A stretch of DNA of 64,000 nt from JBBREP01 sp963716525 (GTDB taxonomy: Bacteria > Actinomycetota > Acidimicrobiia > IMCC26256 > PALSA-610). The stretch is from NCBI GenBank assembly GCA_963716525.1, contig OY970315.1:4340001-4404000 (forward strand), read 5' to 3'. The translations under genes were made by a program, and so were the position numbers. Below are positions 1 to 8,771 of the stretch, piece after piece. A model generated the notes under the pieces. It worked only from the letters and a program-made list of their open reading frames with translations. It searched no databases and was not told the DNA's origin. Numbering within the stretch: position 1 is the first letter of the stretch; every line of letters begins with the position of its first letter.

Positions 1-1
1 G

Positions 2-688
2 CGCGTCGCCACCGGCGGTTACCTGCAGGGCGGCGCGATCTGGCACAGCCACTCGGGTGAGTCGATCTTCGCCCACGTGCCCGGCCTGCACGTGGTGTTC
101 CCGTCGCGCGCCGGTGATGCGGTCGGCCTGCTGCGCACCGCCTTCCGCAGCAGCGGCGATCCGGTGCTGTTCCTCGAGCACAAGCACCTGTACCGGCAGG
201 GCTACAACCGCGACGCGATGCCGCCGCTCGACTGGACGCTGCCGTTCGGGCGCGGCGCCGTCGTGCGGGCCGGTGATGCACTCACCGTCGTCACGTGGGG
301 TGCGACGGTGCAGCGGGCGAAGCAGGCCGCGGGCAACGTCGACCCTGACGGCACCGTCCAGCCCCGAGGCGCGCGAGCGGGCGCGAGTGGGGGTGGCATC
401 GAGGTGATCGACCTCCGCACGCTCGTGCCGTGGGATCGAGAGATCGTGGCCGAGTCGGTGCGGCGCACCGGCCGCGTGCTGATCGTGCACGAGGACACCT
501 TGACGGTCGGGTTCGGCGCGGAGATCGCGGCGTTCGTGGCCGACGAGTGCTTCGAGTACCTCGCCGCGCCGGTGCTGCGGCTCGCGGCACCCGACGTGCT
601 CGTCGCCTACGAACCCGGACTCGAGGCCGCGACGCTCCCCCAGGTGGCCGACATCGAACGCGACCTGCGCACCCTGCTCGCCTACTGA
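2..688 (+). CDS. 2-oxoacid (branched-chain) dehydrogenase E1 beta, C-terminal part
   Basis: The reading frame is open from base 2 and ends at TGA 686-688, so the N-terminus lies outside the window. It encodes the end of the pyrimidine-binding domain and the transketolase C-terminal domain of a thiamine-diphosphate E1 beta subunit, which decarboxylates a 2-oxoacid and passes the acyl group to E2. Family landmarks are ATGGYLQGG and HSHSGESIFAH at the start, then EVIDLRTLVPWD and VHEDTLTVGFGAEIAAFV, and a final YEP motif. Between the two halves of the C-terminal domain (about bases 345-400) there is an extra low-complexity stretch, PRGARAGASGGG, not usual for the family and resembling repeats elsewhere in the window. 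Family call is firm; branched-chain rather than pyruvate specificity is inference. Confidence 0.9.
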   Translation, partial: RVATGGYLQGGAIWHSHSGESIFAHVPGLHVVFPSRAGDAVGLLRTAFRSSGDPVLFLEHKHLYRQGYNRDAMPPLDWTLPFGRGAVVRAGDALTVVTWGATVQRAKQAAGNVDPDGTVQPRGARAGASGGGIEVIDLRTLVPWDREIVAESVRRTGRVLIVHEDTLTVGFGAEIAAFVADECFEYLAAPVLRLAAPDVLVAYEPGLEAATLPQVADIERDLRTLLAY

Positions 689-696
689 AACCCCCC

Positions 697-742
697 GCGC
701 ATGCGTCGTTTGGGACCGCTATTTGGTACCCAAACGACGCAT
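697..742. repeat. Extragenic palindrome, copy 1
   Basis: Perfect 14-base arms lie at 701-714 and 729-742 (left arm ATGCGTCGTTTGGG) around a 14-base loop. The left side extends with GCGC at 697-700. It lies between two convergent genes (stops at 688 and 758). A second copy sits at 39961-40010 in the opposite orientation: arms identical over 14 bases, loops matching at 12 of 14 positions when one is reverse-complemented. A bidirectional terminator or a REP-like mobile palindrome are both possible. Confidence 0.85.
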
Positions 743-757
743 GAGGGAAGGGGGGCG

Positions 758-2244
758 TTAGAGCTGGGCGAGGAGGGCGGCGCGGTCGGGCGGGCCCGGC
801 ACCGGTTCGACCGGGTGGTTCCCGCGGTTCTGGTAGGAGGCGAGCGCCGCCATGATCACCTCGTTGTCCTGGACGAGGGCGTCGGGGGTGGACAGCAGGT
901 TGAACCAGCGCAGGAAGGCGCGGAACACGACCGGCGACGTGCGGATGGCCGGCAGCAGGCCTTCGCGGAACAGCTCGCGGGCCCAGGCCTTGGGATCGAC
1001 GAACCGCTCGCCCTCACCCTCGGCCTCGCCAGCCCCGGCGGGAGCGCCGGCGTGCGGCCGCGCGGCGCCGTCGTGCAACTCCTGCGCCTCGCGGTCCTGC
1101 TGCACCGCGGCGCGATACCAGGGGTCGAGCTCGCGCCGGGTGAAGCCGTCGAGCGCGAGCGCGAGCGCGTCGGGATCGCCTCCGGTCTCGGCGACGGCGT
1201 CGGCCAGACCAAAGGCGTGCACCACCGCAAGCGAGCAGCCGCGGCCGTACAGCGGGTTCGTGCAGATCGCCGCGTCACCCACCGCGACGAATCCCGTGAC
1301 AACGGGTGCACCCCCGACCACGGACATGCGCCGCCGGTTCCTGAGGCCGGCCATCAGCTCCACCCCGGTAATGGGCTCGCTGCGGCCGTCGCGCCAGGGC
1401 CGCGCGGCAGGGAGCGTGGCGACCGCGCGCTCGAACATGTCGGGATCGGCGAGCCGGGCGCGCAGCTCGCGGTCGTCGGCGGCGACGGCCAGCGTGATCG
1501 AGAACGCGCGGTTGTCGCCGGGGAACACCGCGAACTTGAGATAGCCGAGCTCACCGACGAGCGGGCCCTGTACCTCCGGCGCCTCGGCCCCGGCCGTCAG
1601 CTCGTAGAAGCGCGACAGGTACACGATGCCGCTCTCGAACACGTCCTCGGGCGGCGAGGCGACACCGAGCTCCACGAGCCAGTCGCGCCCCGCCGAACGG
1701 GGGCCGCCGGCATCGACGACGAGGTCGGCGGTGATGATGCCGTCGCCGTCGGGACCGTCGACGCGCACGCCCCGCACGTGCGGTGTGCTGTGGCCGGTGG
1801 ACGGTGCAGCGAGCAGCCCGCTCACCGCCACGCCGTCGCGCAGCTCCACACCCGGCGTCGCCAGCGCGCGACGCCGCAACACCCATTCGAACGTGGTGCG
1901 GCGACAGGCCAGGGCCACGAGTTGCTCGTCGCCGGGACGGGGATCACGGTCGGTGAGGGTGTCGGGCAGGTCGGCGCAGAACGGGATCTCGGTGGCGCCC
2001 TCCTCCAGCAGTGCATCGAGCACGTCGGGCGCTCGCTCGGCGAGCGTGTTGCGCAGCCGCGCCAGCAGCGCGTGCGAGTGGCGCACCTGCGGCGCGCGCG
2101 GCGCTGCCAGCGGAACGCCTCGTGCGCGTCGGCAGGCATCGGGGTGGCATCCCGCTCGAGCAGCAGCACCTCGTGGCCGCCGCGGCCGAGCGCGAGTGCG
2201 CTCGTGAGGCCGGCCACCCCGGCCCCGCACACGACGATCCGCAT
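758..2244 (-). CDS. FAD-dependent oxidoreductase, geranylgeranyl-reductase-like (frameshifted)
   Basis: The start is ATG at 2244, giving MRIVVCGAGVAGLTSALAL with the GxGxxG dinucleotide-binding fold, then LLLERD at the end of beta-2. After about residue 50 the frame is lost in a GC-alternating run near 2095. It resumes with APQVRHSHALLARLRNTL and a long flavoprotein body with a second FAD motif (VAVGDAAICTNPLYGRGCS). One missing base restores the family motif RRxAPQVRHSH. The protein would be about 495 residues. A TACCGT hexamer sits seven bases before the ATG and no Shine-Dalgarno is visible, so it may be leaderless. Homologues reduce isoprenoids or hydroxylate; the substrate here is unknown. 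A true pseudogene cannot be excluded, but the rest of the frame is undamaged. Confidence 0.8.
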
Positions 2245-2271
2245 CACGCAGACGGTATCGGCCCCCGACGG

Positions 2272-2322
2272 GCGCGGGCTGGAGCGGGGCGCGGGCTGGA
2301 GCGGGGGCGGCGCTGGAGCGGG
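2272..2322. repeat. 17-bp tandem repeat, about three copies
   Basis: The unit GCGCGGGCTGGAGCGGG is repeated exactly at 2272-2288 and 2289-2305, with a degenerate third copy at 2306-2322. It fills most of the gap between the dioxygenase stop (2334) and the start of the flavoprotein (2244). No function is apparent; slippage is the likely origin. Confidence 0.75.
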
Positions 2323-2333
2323 GCGGCGCGGGG

Positions 2334-3284
2334 TCAGACGGGGCGGTCGCCGATGATGCTGGCGCGCTCCATGACGCGGCGGTTCGGGAAGTAGTCGCTC
2401 GCGGCATAGTGCTGGACCGCACGGTTGTCCCAGAACACGATCGAGTTCGGCTCCCAGTGGAAGCGGCACTGGTACTCGGGCAACTCGGCGGTGCTGCACA
2501 ACGCCTGGATCAGCGCGTCGCTCTCGTCGGGTTCGAGGCCCTCGATGTGGCTCACGAACGCGCGGTTCACGTAGAGGATCTTGCGGCCCGTCTCGGGGTG
2601 CGTGCGCACCACCGGATGGCGCGCCGGCGGGTACTTCGCACGGGTGGCCTCACGTTCCTCGGGGGCCACGAAGCGGCCGAACACATGCAGGTAGTCGTGC
2701 ACCGCCACCATGCCGGCGATCTGCGCCTTGGTGTCGTCGTCGAGGCCGTCGTACGCGGCGCACATGTCGGCGAAGAGCGTGTCGCCGCCCGCCGGGGGGA
2801 CCTCCACCGCTCGCAGCACCGCACCCATCGACGGCACCTCACGCCAGCTCACGTCGCTGTGCCAGCCGTTCTCGTACCCGCCGGCCTGCGGTCCCTTCTC
2901 GAAGTGCACGAGCTCGGGGAACTCGTCGTTCGCGCGGATGAACGGATGTACCTCGAGCTCGCCGAACCGGCGCGCGAACGCCACATGCTGCTCGGTGGTG
3001 AGGCGCTGGTCACGGAAGAAGATCACCTTGTACGCACACAGCGCGGCGCGGATCTCGGCGATCGTGGCGTCGTCGAGCGGACCCGCGAGATCGACGCCGT
3101 GCAGCTCGGCGCCGATCGTGGCGCCGTACTGCCTGACGCCGAAGCGCTCCCACGTGAGCGTCGCGAGACGGTCGCGATCGTCGGCGATGTGGCGCACGGG
3201 CCCGAACGCCACGTTGAAGCGCCCGCGCACACGGCCGCTGAGGTCGTGCCCCGGGTCGCGCTGGCCTACTGCTTCTGCAGTCAC
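2334..3284 (-). CDS. TauD/TfdA family Fe(II)/2-oxoglutarate dioxygenase
   Basis: The start is GTG at 3284, preceded by AGGAG eight bases upstream. The 316-residue product is full length for the family. The iron-binding facial triad is visible: H142 and D144 in GWHSDVSW, and H292 in AVQHYA; an arginine cluster near 302-303 fits the 2-oxoglutarate site. The family couples oxidation of 2-oxoglutarate to succinate with hydroxylation of a small substrate such as taurine, sulfonates, phenoxyacetates or alkyl sulfates. The start codon overlaps the stop of the upstream amidohydrolase gene (GTGA), so the two are translationally coupled and probably act on the same compound. Substrate unknown. Confidence 0.93.
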   Translation of the reverse strand: MTAEAVGQRDPGHDLSGRVRGRFNVAFGPVRHIADDRDRLATLTWERFGVRQYGATIGAELHGVDLAGPLDDATIAEIRAALCAYKVIFFRDQRLTTEQHVAFARRFGELEVHPFIRANDEFPELVHFEKGPQAGGYENGWHSDVSWREVPSMGAVLRAVEVPPAGGDTLFADMCAAYDGLDDDTKAQIAGMVAVHDYLHVFGRFVAPEEREATRAKYPPARHPVVRTHPETGRKILYVNRAFVSHIEGLEPDESDALIQALCSTAELPEYQCRFHWEPNSIVFWDNRAVQHYAASDYFPNRRVMERASIIGDRPV

Positions 3285-4108
3285 GTCGAGCTCCTCTCGA
3301 ACAGTCGCCGGGCCGTGCCGCCGAGGAACAGGGCCATCGCCTCGTCGTCGAGCGGGAGCCCTTTCGCCTCGGTGAGCGACCGCCGCATCGGGAACCACGG
3401 CTCGTCGGAACCCCACAGCACGCGACCGCGGTACGCGCCGGTGTTCATGAACCGAACGAGACCGGGATCCATGTATCTCGGAGCGTAGGCCGTGCACGAC
3501 ACGTAGAGATTCGGCCACTTGCGCATGTAGTTCATCAGCAGCTCCTCGTAGGGGTGGCCCATGTGCGCGACCACCACCACGAGGTCGGGGAAGTCGATGA
3601 GGACGTCCTCGAGGAGCTCCGGGTGCTGCACCCGGGAGCGCACGCGTGGCCCCGGCACGCCCGCGTTGATCGACACGGGGATACCGAGCTCCTCGCACGC
3701 CGCGTACACCGGATAGTGGAGCGCGTGGTTCGTGGGCACCTGGCTCGCCAGCGGCATCACCCGCACCATGGCGAGCTTCGGGTGCCCGGCCAGCTCGCGG
3801 ATCCTGCGCACGTTGCGCGTCGGCGTGGCGGGCTCGGCCACGCCGAGCGCGACGAGGAAGCGGCCGTCACGGGCGCCGGCGAGCGCGAGCGCGTCCTCGT
3901 CGCCGTGGTGCAGTCCGGGACAGAGGATGCCCGTGGCCACGCCGAGCTCGTCCATGAGACCGAGTAGCGCTTCGGCGCCCACGCCGGCCGATCCGTCGCC
4001 GCCGAGGTACCCGGGGATGTGCGCGTTGGCCCGCTCCCCCAGGAAGGCGCGGGCGGATTGCGGGGTCACGAGGTTCACCCAGATGTCGACGACGTCGAGC
4101 GTGGCCAT
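3281..4108 (-). CDS. Amidohydrolase-2 family protein
   Basis: A 275-residue TIM-barrel protein from ATG 4108 (MATLDVVDIW). C-terminal landmarks of the family are present: VVVVAHMGHP in the middle and LWGSDEPWFP near the end. The usual N-terminal metal-binding H-x-H is replaced by the sequence DIWVNLV, so metal binding must be reduced or absent. Relatives are decarboxylases or hydrolases of cyclic or aromatic acids. It is the first gene of a two-gene operon with the dioxygenase, overlapping by four bases. It is divergent from the ABC operon, and the intervening 170 bases hold a 19-base palindrome that may control both. Confidence 0.87.
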   Translation of the reverse strand: MATLDVVDIWVNLVTPQSARAFLGERANAHIPGYLGGDGSAGVGAEALLGLMDELGVATGILCPGLHHGDEDALALAGARDGRFLVALGVAEPATPTRNVRRIRELAGHPKLAMVRVMPLASQVPTNHALHYPVYAACEELGIPVSINAGVPGPRVRSRVQHPELLEDVLIDFPDLVVVVAHMGHPYEELLMNYMRKWPNLYVSCTAYAPRYMDPGLVRFMNTGAYRGRVLWGSDEPWFPMRRSLTEAKGLPLDDEAMALFLGGTARRLFERSST

Positions 4109-4216
4109 GCGGCAAGCCTGATCCGCCCGGCCCGACGACCGCAAGCCGCCGGCCAGGGGCGACGTGCGCATGGCGAAAGACTTGCGATGCATACCTTGAT
4201 GCGACAGAGTGCAGCT

Positions 4217-4235
4217 ATCTGACGGGCCGTCAGAT
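4217..4235. promoter_or_regulatory. 19-bp palindrome, TetR-type operator candidate
   Basis: The arms ATCTGACGG and CCGTCAGAT are perfect complements around a single central G. The core CTGACGG-n-CCGTCAG has the length and symmetry typical of TetR-family operators. It lies 43 bases before the presumed livK start and 109 bases before the amidohydrolase start, well placed to control both divergent units. No TetR gene is present in the window. Confidence 0.6.
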
Positions 4236-4277
4236 GCTGCGGTTCCACGCCCGACACGCTTCCCCAAGGGGGGGATC

Positions 4278-5772
4278 TTGATTCGACTCCGTTCGATCGC
4301 CATCGCGCTCGACGCTGCCCCTCGTCGTCGCGGCCTGTGGACGCGGGAGCAGCACCACGGCCACCGCGCCGCCGAACTCGTCCAACGGGAACGGCAGCGG
4401 CACGTCGACCGGATCGAACCATCCGGGTCTCGACCAGGGCGGTTTCGGTGATCTCGGCGTGCTCTGCAAGAAGGCGAGCGACCCGAGCGCGCTCAAGGCC
4501 ACCGACGTCGGCGTGAAGGCCGACGAGATCGACGTGACGACGTTCTCCGACCCGGGCTACTCGGGCGCGAAGGGTCTCGACCAGGAGCTGTTCGACACGG
4601 CGGCCGCGTTCACGAACTGGTGCAACAGCTTCGGCGGCATCAACGGACGCAAGATCCACGTCACCCTCGCCGACGGCAAGCTGTTCGAGTCGCAGCAGCG
4701 CATGGTGGAAGCCTGCGACGCCAAGACGTTCATGGCCGTCGGTGGCGGCAGCGTGTTCGACGACACGATGCAGAAGGACCGGCTCGGGTGCAAGAGCGGC
4801 GCAATCCCGCAGGTGGCCGGCTACCTGGTGACCGTGACCGCCTCCGACTCCGACCTCACGAAACAGCCCCTGCCCAACCCGGGCAACTCGCAGACGGTCG
4901 GTGCGTACAACTACTTGAAGCAGAAGTTCCCCCAGGACTGGTCACACATCGGCATCATGACCGGTGAGATCGCCACCACCGAGGTGGTCGCGAAGCGCAA
5001 CCAGGAAGCGCTCGAAGGCATGGGCGCGAAGATCGTGTACAACGGCCTGTACCCGCCGCAGGGCACCGACAACTGGCGGCCGTACGTCTCGGCGATGCAG
5101 GCCAAGGGCGTGAAGGGGCTCTACTGGGTGGGCCAACCTGCAGGGCTCGGCCAGATGGTGAGCGCGGCGAAGGGTCTCGGGCTGAAGCTCGACTGGATCC
5201 AGACCGACGCGAACCACTACGACCCCACGCTCTTCACGAATGCGAACCCGCAGAGCGCGGCGAACGGCATCTACGTGCGATCGGCGATCGCGCCGTTCCT
5301 GCCCGGCGCGCCGATGAACGCCGTCACGTCGCAGTACGTGCAGCTCGTGAAGCAGAACGACGCGTGCACCTCCGCCGTGAGCACCACGGGCGGCACCGCG
5401 TGCACGGCCACCAAGAAGATCGCCTACCTCGGCGACCAGTCGATGTCGGCCTGGCTGCTGTGGGCCAAGGGCGTCGATGCATGCGGTGCGAACGTCACGC
5501 GCGACTGCGTGTGGGCCCAGCTCAACAAGGTCACCTCGTGGACCGGCGGCGGGCTCCACGCCGAGACGAACCCAGGCACAGGTGTCGCCCCGGCGTGCTA
5601 CGTGCTGTTCGAGGCGCAGAACGGCAAGTTCACGATGCCCAACATCAACGCCGACAACGGCATCTACAACTGCGATCCCTCCAACGTGGTGGCACTCAAG
5701 GGCAACTACGGCAAGGGGGCGAAGTGCCCGAACCCGGCGTACGCGTCGGACCCGATTCCCAGCAAGTGCTGA
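4278..5772 (+). CDS. livK: Branched-chain amino-acid type ABC transporter substrate-binding lipoprotein
   Basis: Type I periplasmic-binding fold of the Leu/Ile/Val receptor family: GGINGRKIHV, VGGGSVFDD and a long receptor body ending at TGA 5772. In the downstream frame the N-terminus shows a lipobox (LVVAAC, cysteine at about 4336) followed by a Ser/Thr/Gly linker, so it is a lipid-anchored receptor. The expected positively charged n-region and hydrophobic core (IRLRSIAIAL) lie in another frame just upstream, beginning near a TTG at 4278 behind a purine-rich AGGGGGGG. A one-base insertion or two-base loss near 4308-4314 would separate them. From the lipobox on, the frame is intact. First gene of the livK-livHM-livG-livF operon. 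The true ligand could be an amino acid, amide, short-chain acid or urea. Confidence 0.88.
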
Positions 5773-5814
5773 CAAGGTTCGACCGGCGCTCACACATCTC
5801 ACCCCCACCGACAC

Positions 5815-7998
5815 GTGCATGACTTCCTGAGCTTCACGATCACGGGCATCGCGCTCGGCGCCGTCTACGCGATCGGCGCAAGTGGTCTCGTGCTCACGTA
5901 CACCACCACCGGCATCTTCAACTTCTCGCACGGTGCCATCGGCATGCTCGGCGCGTTCTGCTACTGGGAGTTTCGCTTCGCGATGGGCTGGCCGGCGCCG
6001 CTCGCGCTGGCACTCGTGCTGCTCGTGCTCGCCCCGCTGTTCGGCGCGCTCCTGGAACTGATCGTGTTCCGCGGGTTACAGGGCACGAGCGACGCAGTGA
6101 AGCTCGTCGTGACGGTGTCGCTGCTGTTCTCGATGATCGGGCTCGCGAACTGGATCTGGAAGCCCGGCGCGCGGTCCGCCACCCCGTTCTTCGGTAACTC
6201 CTCGGGCTTCACGATCGCCGGCGTCCCCGTGCGGTGGTTCGAGGTGATCCGTTTCGGCGGCGCGATCGCGGTCGCAATCGGGCTCTGGTACCTGCTCTAC
6301 CGCACACGGGTGGGCATTGCGATGCGCGCATCGGTCGACGACCGCCCGCTCGCGTCGTTGAACGGCGCCCACCCCGACCGCTCCGCGATGTGGGCGTGGG
6401 CGATCGGGTGCGTGCTGGCCGCGCTGGCAGGCGTGCTGTTGCTCGGAGACATCAGCCTCGACCCAACGTTGTTCGCGCTCCTGATCGTGAACTCGTATGC
6501 AGCCGCGATCTTCGGGCGGCTGCGGAACCTGCCGGCCACGTTCCTCGGCGCGGGTGCGCTCGGACTCCTCGTGGCGTACCTCTCGGGCTACCTGCCCACG
6601 AGCAACGCCTACTGGTCGACGTTCGCGCCGGCCTCGCCCGTGGTCTTGCTGTTCGTCGTGCTGCTCGCGCTGCCGAGCAGCCGCCTGCGGGCGCACGGCG
6701 TCACCCGAACCCGCGAGTACTTCCCGATGCCGAGATGGCGCGGCGTCGCGCTGTTCGGTGCGATCGTGATCGGCGGTACGATCATGGCGCTACCGCTCGT
6801 GACGAACAGCAACGCGATCACCGCGTCGCAGTTGCTCGCGTACGCGATCATCGCGCTGTCGCTGGTGCCGTTGATCGGGCTCGCGGGCCACGTGTCGCTC
6901 GCGCAGTACACGCTCGCGGGTGTGGGCGCAGTCGCGATGGCGCACCTGGGCCGCGGTGGGTCACCTATGGGGTTCGTGTGGGCGATCGTCATCAGCGCGA
7001 TCGTCGGTGCGATCATCGCCCTGCCGGCGTTGCGACTGTCGGGCATCTACCTCGCCCTGGCCACCGCGGCGTTCGCCGTGTTCATGGACGAATGGGTGTG
7101 GAACCTGCCGCCGTTCCACATCATCGGCACGCACGCGACGGTGACCTTCTTCGGCACCGGCTCGGTCCCCGTCGACCGGCTCGACTTCCTCGGGATCCGT
7201 TTCGACTCCGAGAAGAAGCAGATGGTGCTCGGCGCGATCCTGTTCGTGCTCGCGTCATGCCTCGTCGTGTGGATCCGCAAGAGCGCGATGGGACGCCGGC
7301 TCCTGGCCATGAAGGACAGCGAGGCCGCGTGCGCGACCGTCGGCATGAATCTCAGGAGCACGAAGCTCGCGGTGTTCGCGATCTCGGCCGGCATCGCCGG
7401 ACTCGGCGGCGCCTATCTCGGCGGCGTCCAGACGACCACCACGTCGTCCGACTGGAGCTTCACGCGGGGCTTGCCGATCTTCATGCTCGGTGTCGTGGGC
7501 GGCATCGGCCGCATCGGCGGCGCGCTGTTCGCCGGTGTGAGCATCGCCGCGCTCCAGGCGATGCCCGCGTGGCCGCTGTTCACGTCGCGCTTCGTGCACT
7601 TCAACACGTGGTACAGCAACCTCAGCGCAACCACACCGGGGCTGATGGGCGTGGGCCTCGGTCGCAACCCGAACGGGGCCGCAGCCGACATGCGCGACGG
7701 CTTCGAACCGATCCTCCAGTCGCGGCTGATCACTGCGGCGTGCGCGGCGGGCATCGGGCTCTCATGGCTGATCGCCTGGCGGCGCCACAGCGGATGGGAC
7801 TTCATCATCGGCATCGTCGTCGTGTTGCTCGCGGCGGCCGGAGCCGCCGAGGCGCGGCGCGCCCGGCAGCGCAAGCTGGCCGAAGCCGACGAACCGAAGC
7901 CGGTACCGGTCGAGTGGGTCGGGATCGACCGGCCGTTCAGCATCGAGGATCGCGAGGCGTTCGACCGCGAGCTCGACTACGTCGAGGTCGTCACATGA
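5815..7998 (+). CDS. livH: Fused LivH-LivM permease
   Basis: 727 residues from GTG 5815, twice the size of a single Liv permease. Residues 1 to about 300 match LivH (ITGIALGAVYAIGASGLVLTY, FNFSHGAIGML). Residues from about 310 to 640 match LivM (LIGLAGHVSLAQYTLAGVGA, the EAA-like segment around AMKDSEAACATVGMN, then the last membrane segments). A cytoplasmic tail of some 50 charged residues follows. Together they supply both membrane halves of the importer. The stop overlaps the livG start (ATGA), so expression is coupled. Such LivH-LivM fusions occur in Actinobacteria, so the fusion is probably real rather than an artefact. Confidence 0.93.
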   Translation: MHDFLSFTITGIALGAVYAIGASGLVLTYTTTGIFNFSHGAIGMLGAFCYWEFRFAMGWPAPLALALVLLVLAPLFGALLELIVFRGLQGTSDAVKLVVTVSLLFSMIGLANWIWKPGARSATPFFGNSSGFTIAGVPVRWFEVIRFGGAIAVAIGLWYLLYRTRVGIAMRASVDDRPLASLNGAHPDRSAMWAWAIGCVLAALAGVLLLGDISLDPTLFALLIVNSYAAAIFGRLRNLPATFLGAGALGLLVAYLSGYLPTSNAYWSTFAPASPVVLLFVVLLALPSSRLRAHGVTRTREYFPMPRWRGVALFGAIVIGGTIMALPLVTNSNAITASQLLAYAIIALSLVPLIGLAGHVSLAQYTLAGVGAVAMAHLGRGGSPMGFVWAIVISAIVGAIIALPALRLSGIYLALATAAFAVFMDEWVWNLPPFHIIGTHATVTFFGTGSVPVDRLDFLGIRFDSEKKQMVLGAILFVLASCLVVWIRKSAMGRRLLAMKDSEAACATVGMNLRSTKLAVFAISAGIAGLGGAYLGGVQTTTTSSDWSFTRGLPIFMLGVVGGIGRIGGALFAGVSIAALQAMPAWPLFTSRFVHFNTWYSNLSATTPGLMGVGLGRNPNGAAADMRDGFEPILQSRLITAACAAGIGLSWLIAWRRHSGWDFIIGIVVVLLAAAGAAEARRARQRKLAEADEPKPVPVEWVGIDRPFSIEDREAFDRELDYVEVVT

Positions 7999-8771
7999 CG
8001 GGAAATGACGCGAGCCCGAGCGGGGCCGGACACGTGACGGTCCAGCTGGAGGCGCGTGACATCACGATGCGCTTCGGCGGCAACCTCGCGCTCGACGCGG
8101 TGTCGCTCGAGGCGCCCGCGGGGCGCATCACCGGCCTGATCGGCCCGAACGGCGCCGGCAAGACCACGCTGTTCAACAGCATCTGCGGCCTGATCGCACC
8201 CACCGCCGGCGCGGTGTACATCAAAGACACCAACGTCACGAAGATGAAGCCCTACCGCCGCGCCCGCCTCGGCCTCGCCCGCACATTCCAGCGACTCGAG
8301 CTGTGGAGCCTCCTCACGGTGCGCGAGAACGTGACCGTCGCCGCCGAGCTGCGCGCCCGCTACGGCTCCGACGGCGTGGATCCGCGCAAAGAGGTGGAAC
8401 AGATCATCACGCGCGTCGGGCTGTCGGACAAGATGGATTCGCGGGTCGACGAGCTCCCTACCGGCCAGGCACGCCTCGTCGAGATCGCGCGCGCGCTCGC
8501 CACGAAACCTCACGTGCTGTTGCTCGACGAGCCCGCGTCCGGGCTCGACGACCGCGAGACCGACCAGCTCGGCACGCTGCTGCGCGAGTTGAGCGGCGAA
8601 GGCATGGCGGTGCTGCTCGTGGAGCATGACGTCGAGCTCGTGATGGACGTGTGCGACTACATCTACGTGCTCGACTTCGGCCGGATCATCGCCGCGGGCA
8701 CCGCGGACGAAGTGCGGCGCGACGACGCGGTCCTCGCCGCGTATCTCGGCACGAACATGGGTGGCACGTGA
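7995..8771 (+). CDS. livG: ABC transporter ATP-binding protein LivG
   Basis: 258 residues from ATG 7995. Walker A is GPNGAGKTT, Walker B VLLLDEPASGLD, H-loop VEHD. The signature helix reads LPTGQARLVEIARAL instead of the usual LSGGQ, a variant known in this subfamily. It hydrolyses ATP together with LivF to drive the fused permease. Overlaps livHM by four bases and livF by one base (TGATG), a tightly coupled operon. Confidence 0.95.
   Translation: MTGNDASPSGAGHVTVQLEARDITMRFGGNLALDAVSLEAPAGRITGLIGPNGAGKTTLFNSICGLIAPTAGAVYIKDTNVTKMKPYRRARLGLARTFQRLELWSLLTVRENVTVAAELRARYGSDGVDPRKEVEQIITRVGLSDKMDSRVDELPTGQARLVEIARALATKPHVLLLDEPASGLDDRETDQLGTLLRELSGEGMAVLLVEHDVELVMDVCDYIYVLDFGRIIAAGTADEVRRDDAVLAAYLGTNMGGT

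Noticed and set aside
701..2356. Long plus-strand open frame opposite the flavoprotein gene
   Set aside because: It is a GC-rich shadow: no family motif and Arg/Gly/His-rich composition, while the minus strand carries a clear FAD protein.
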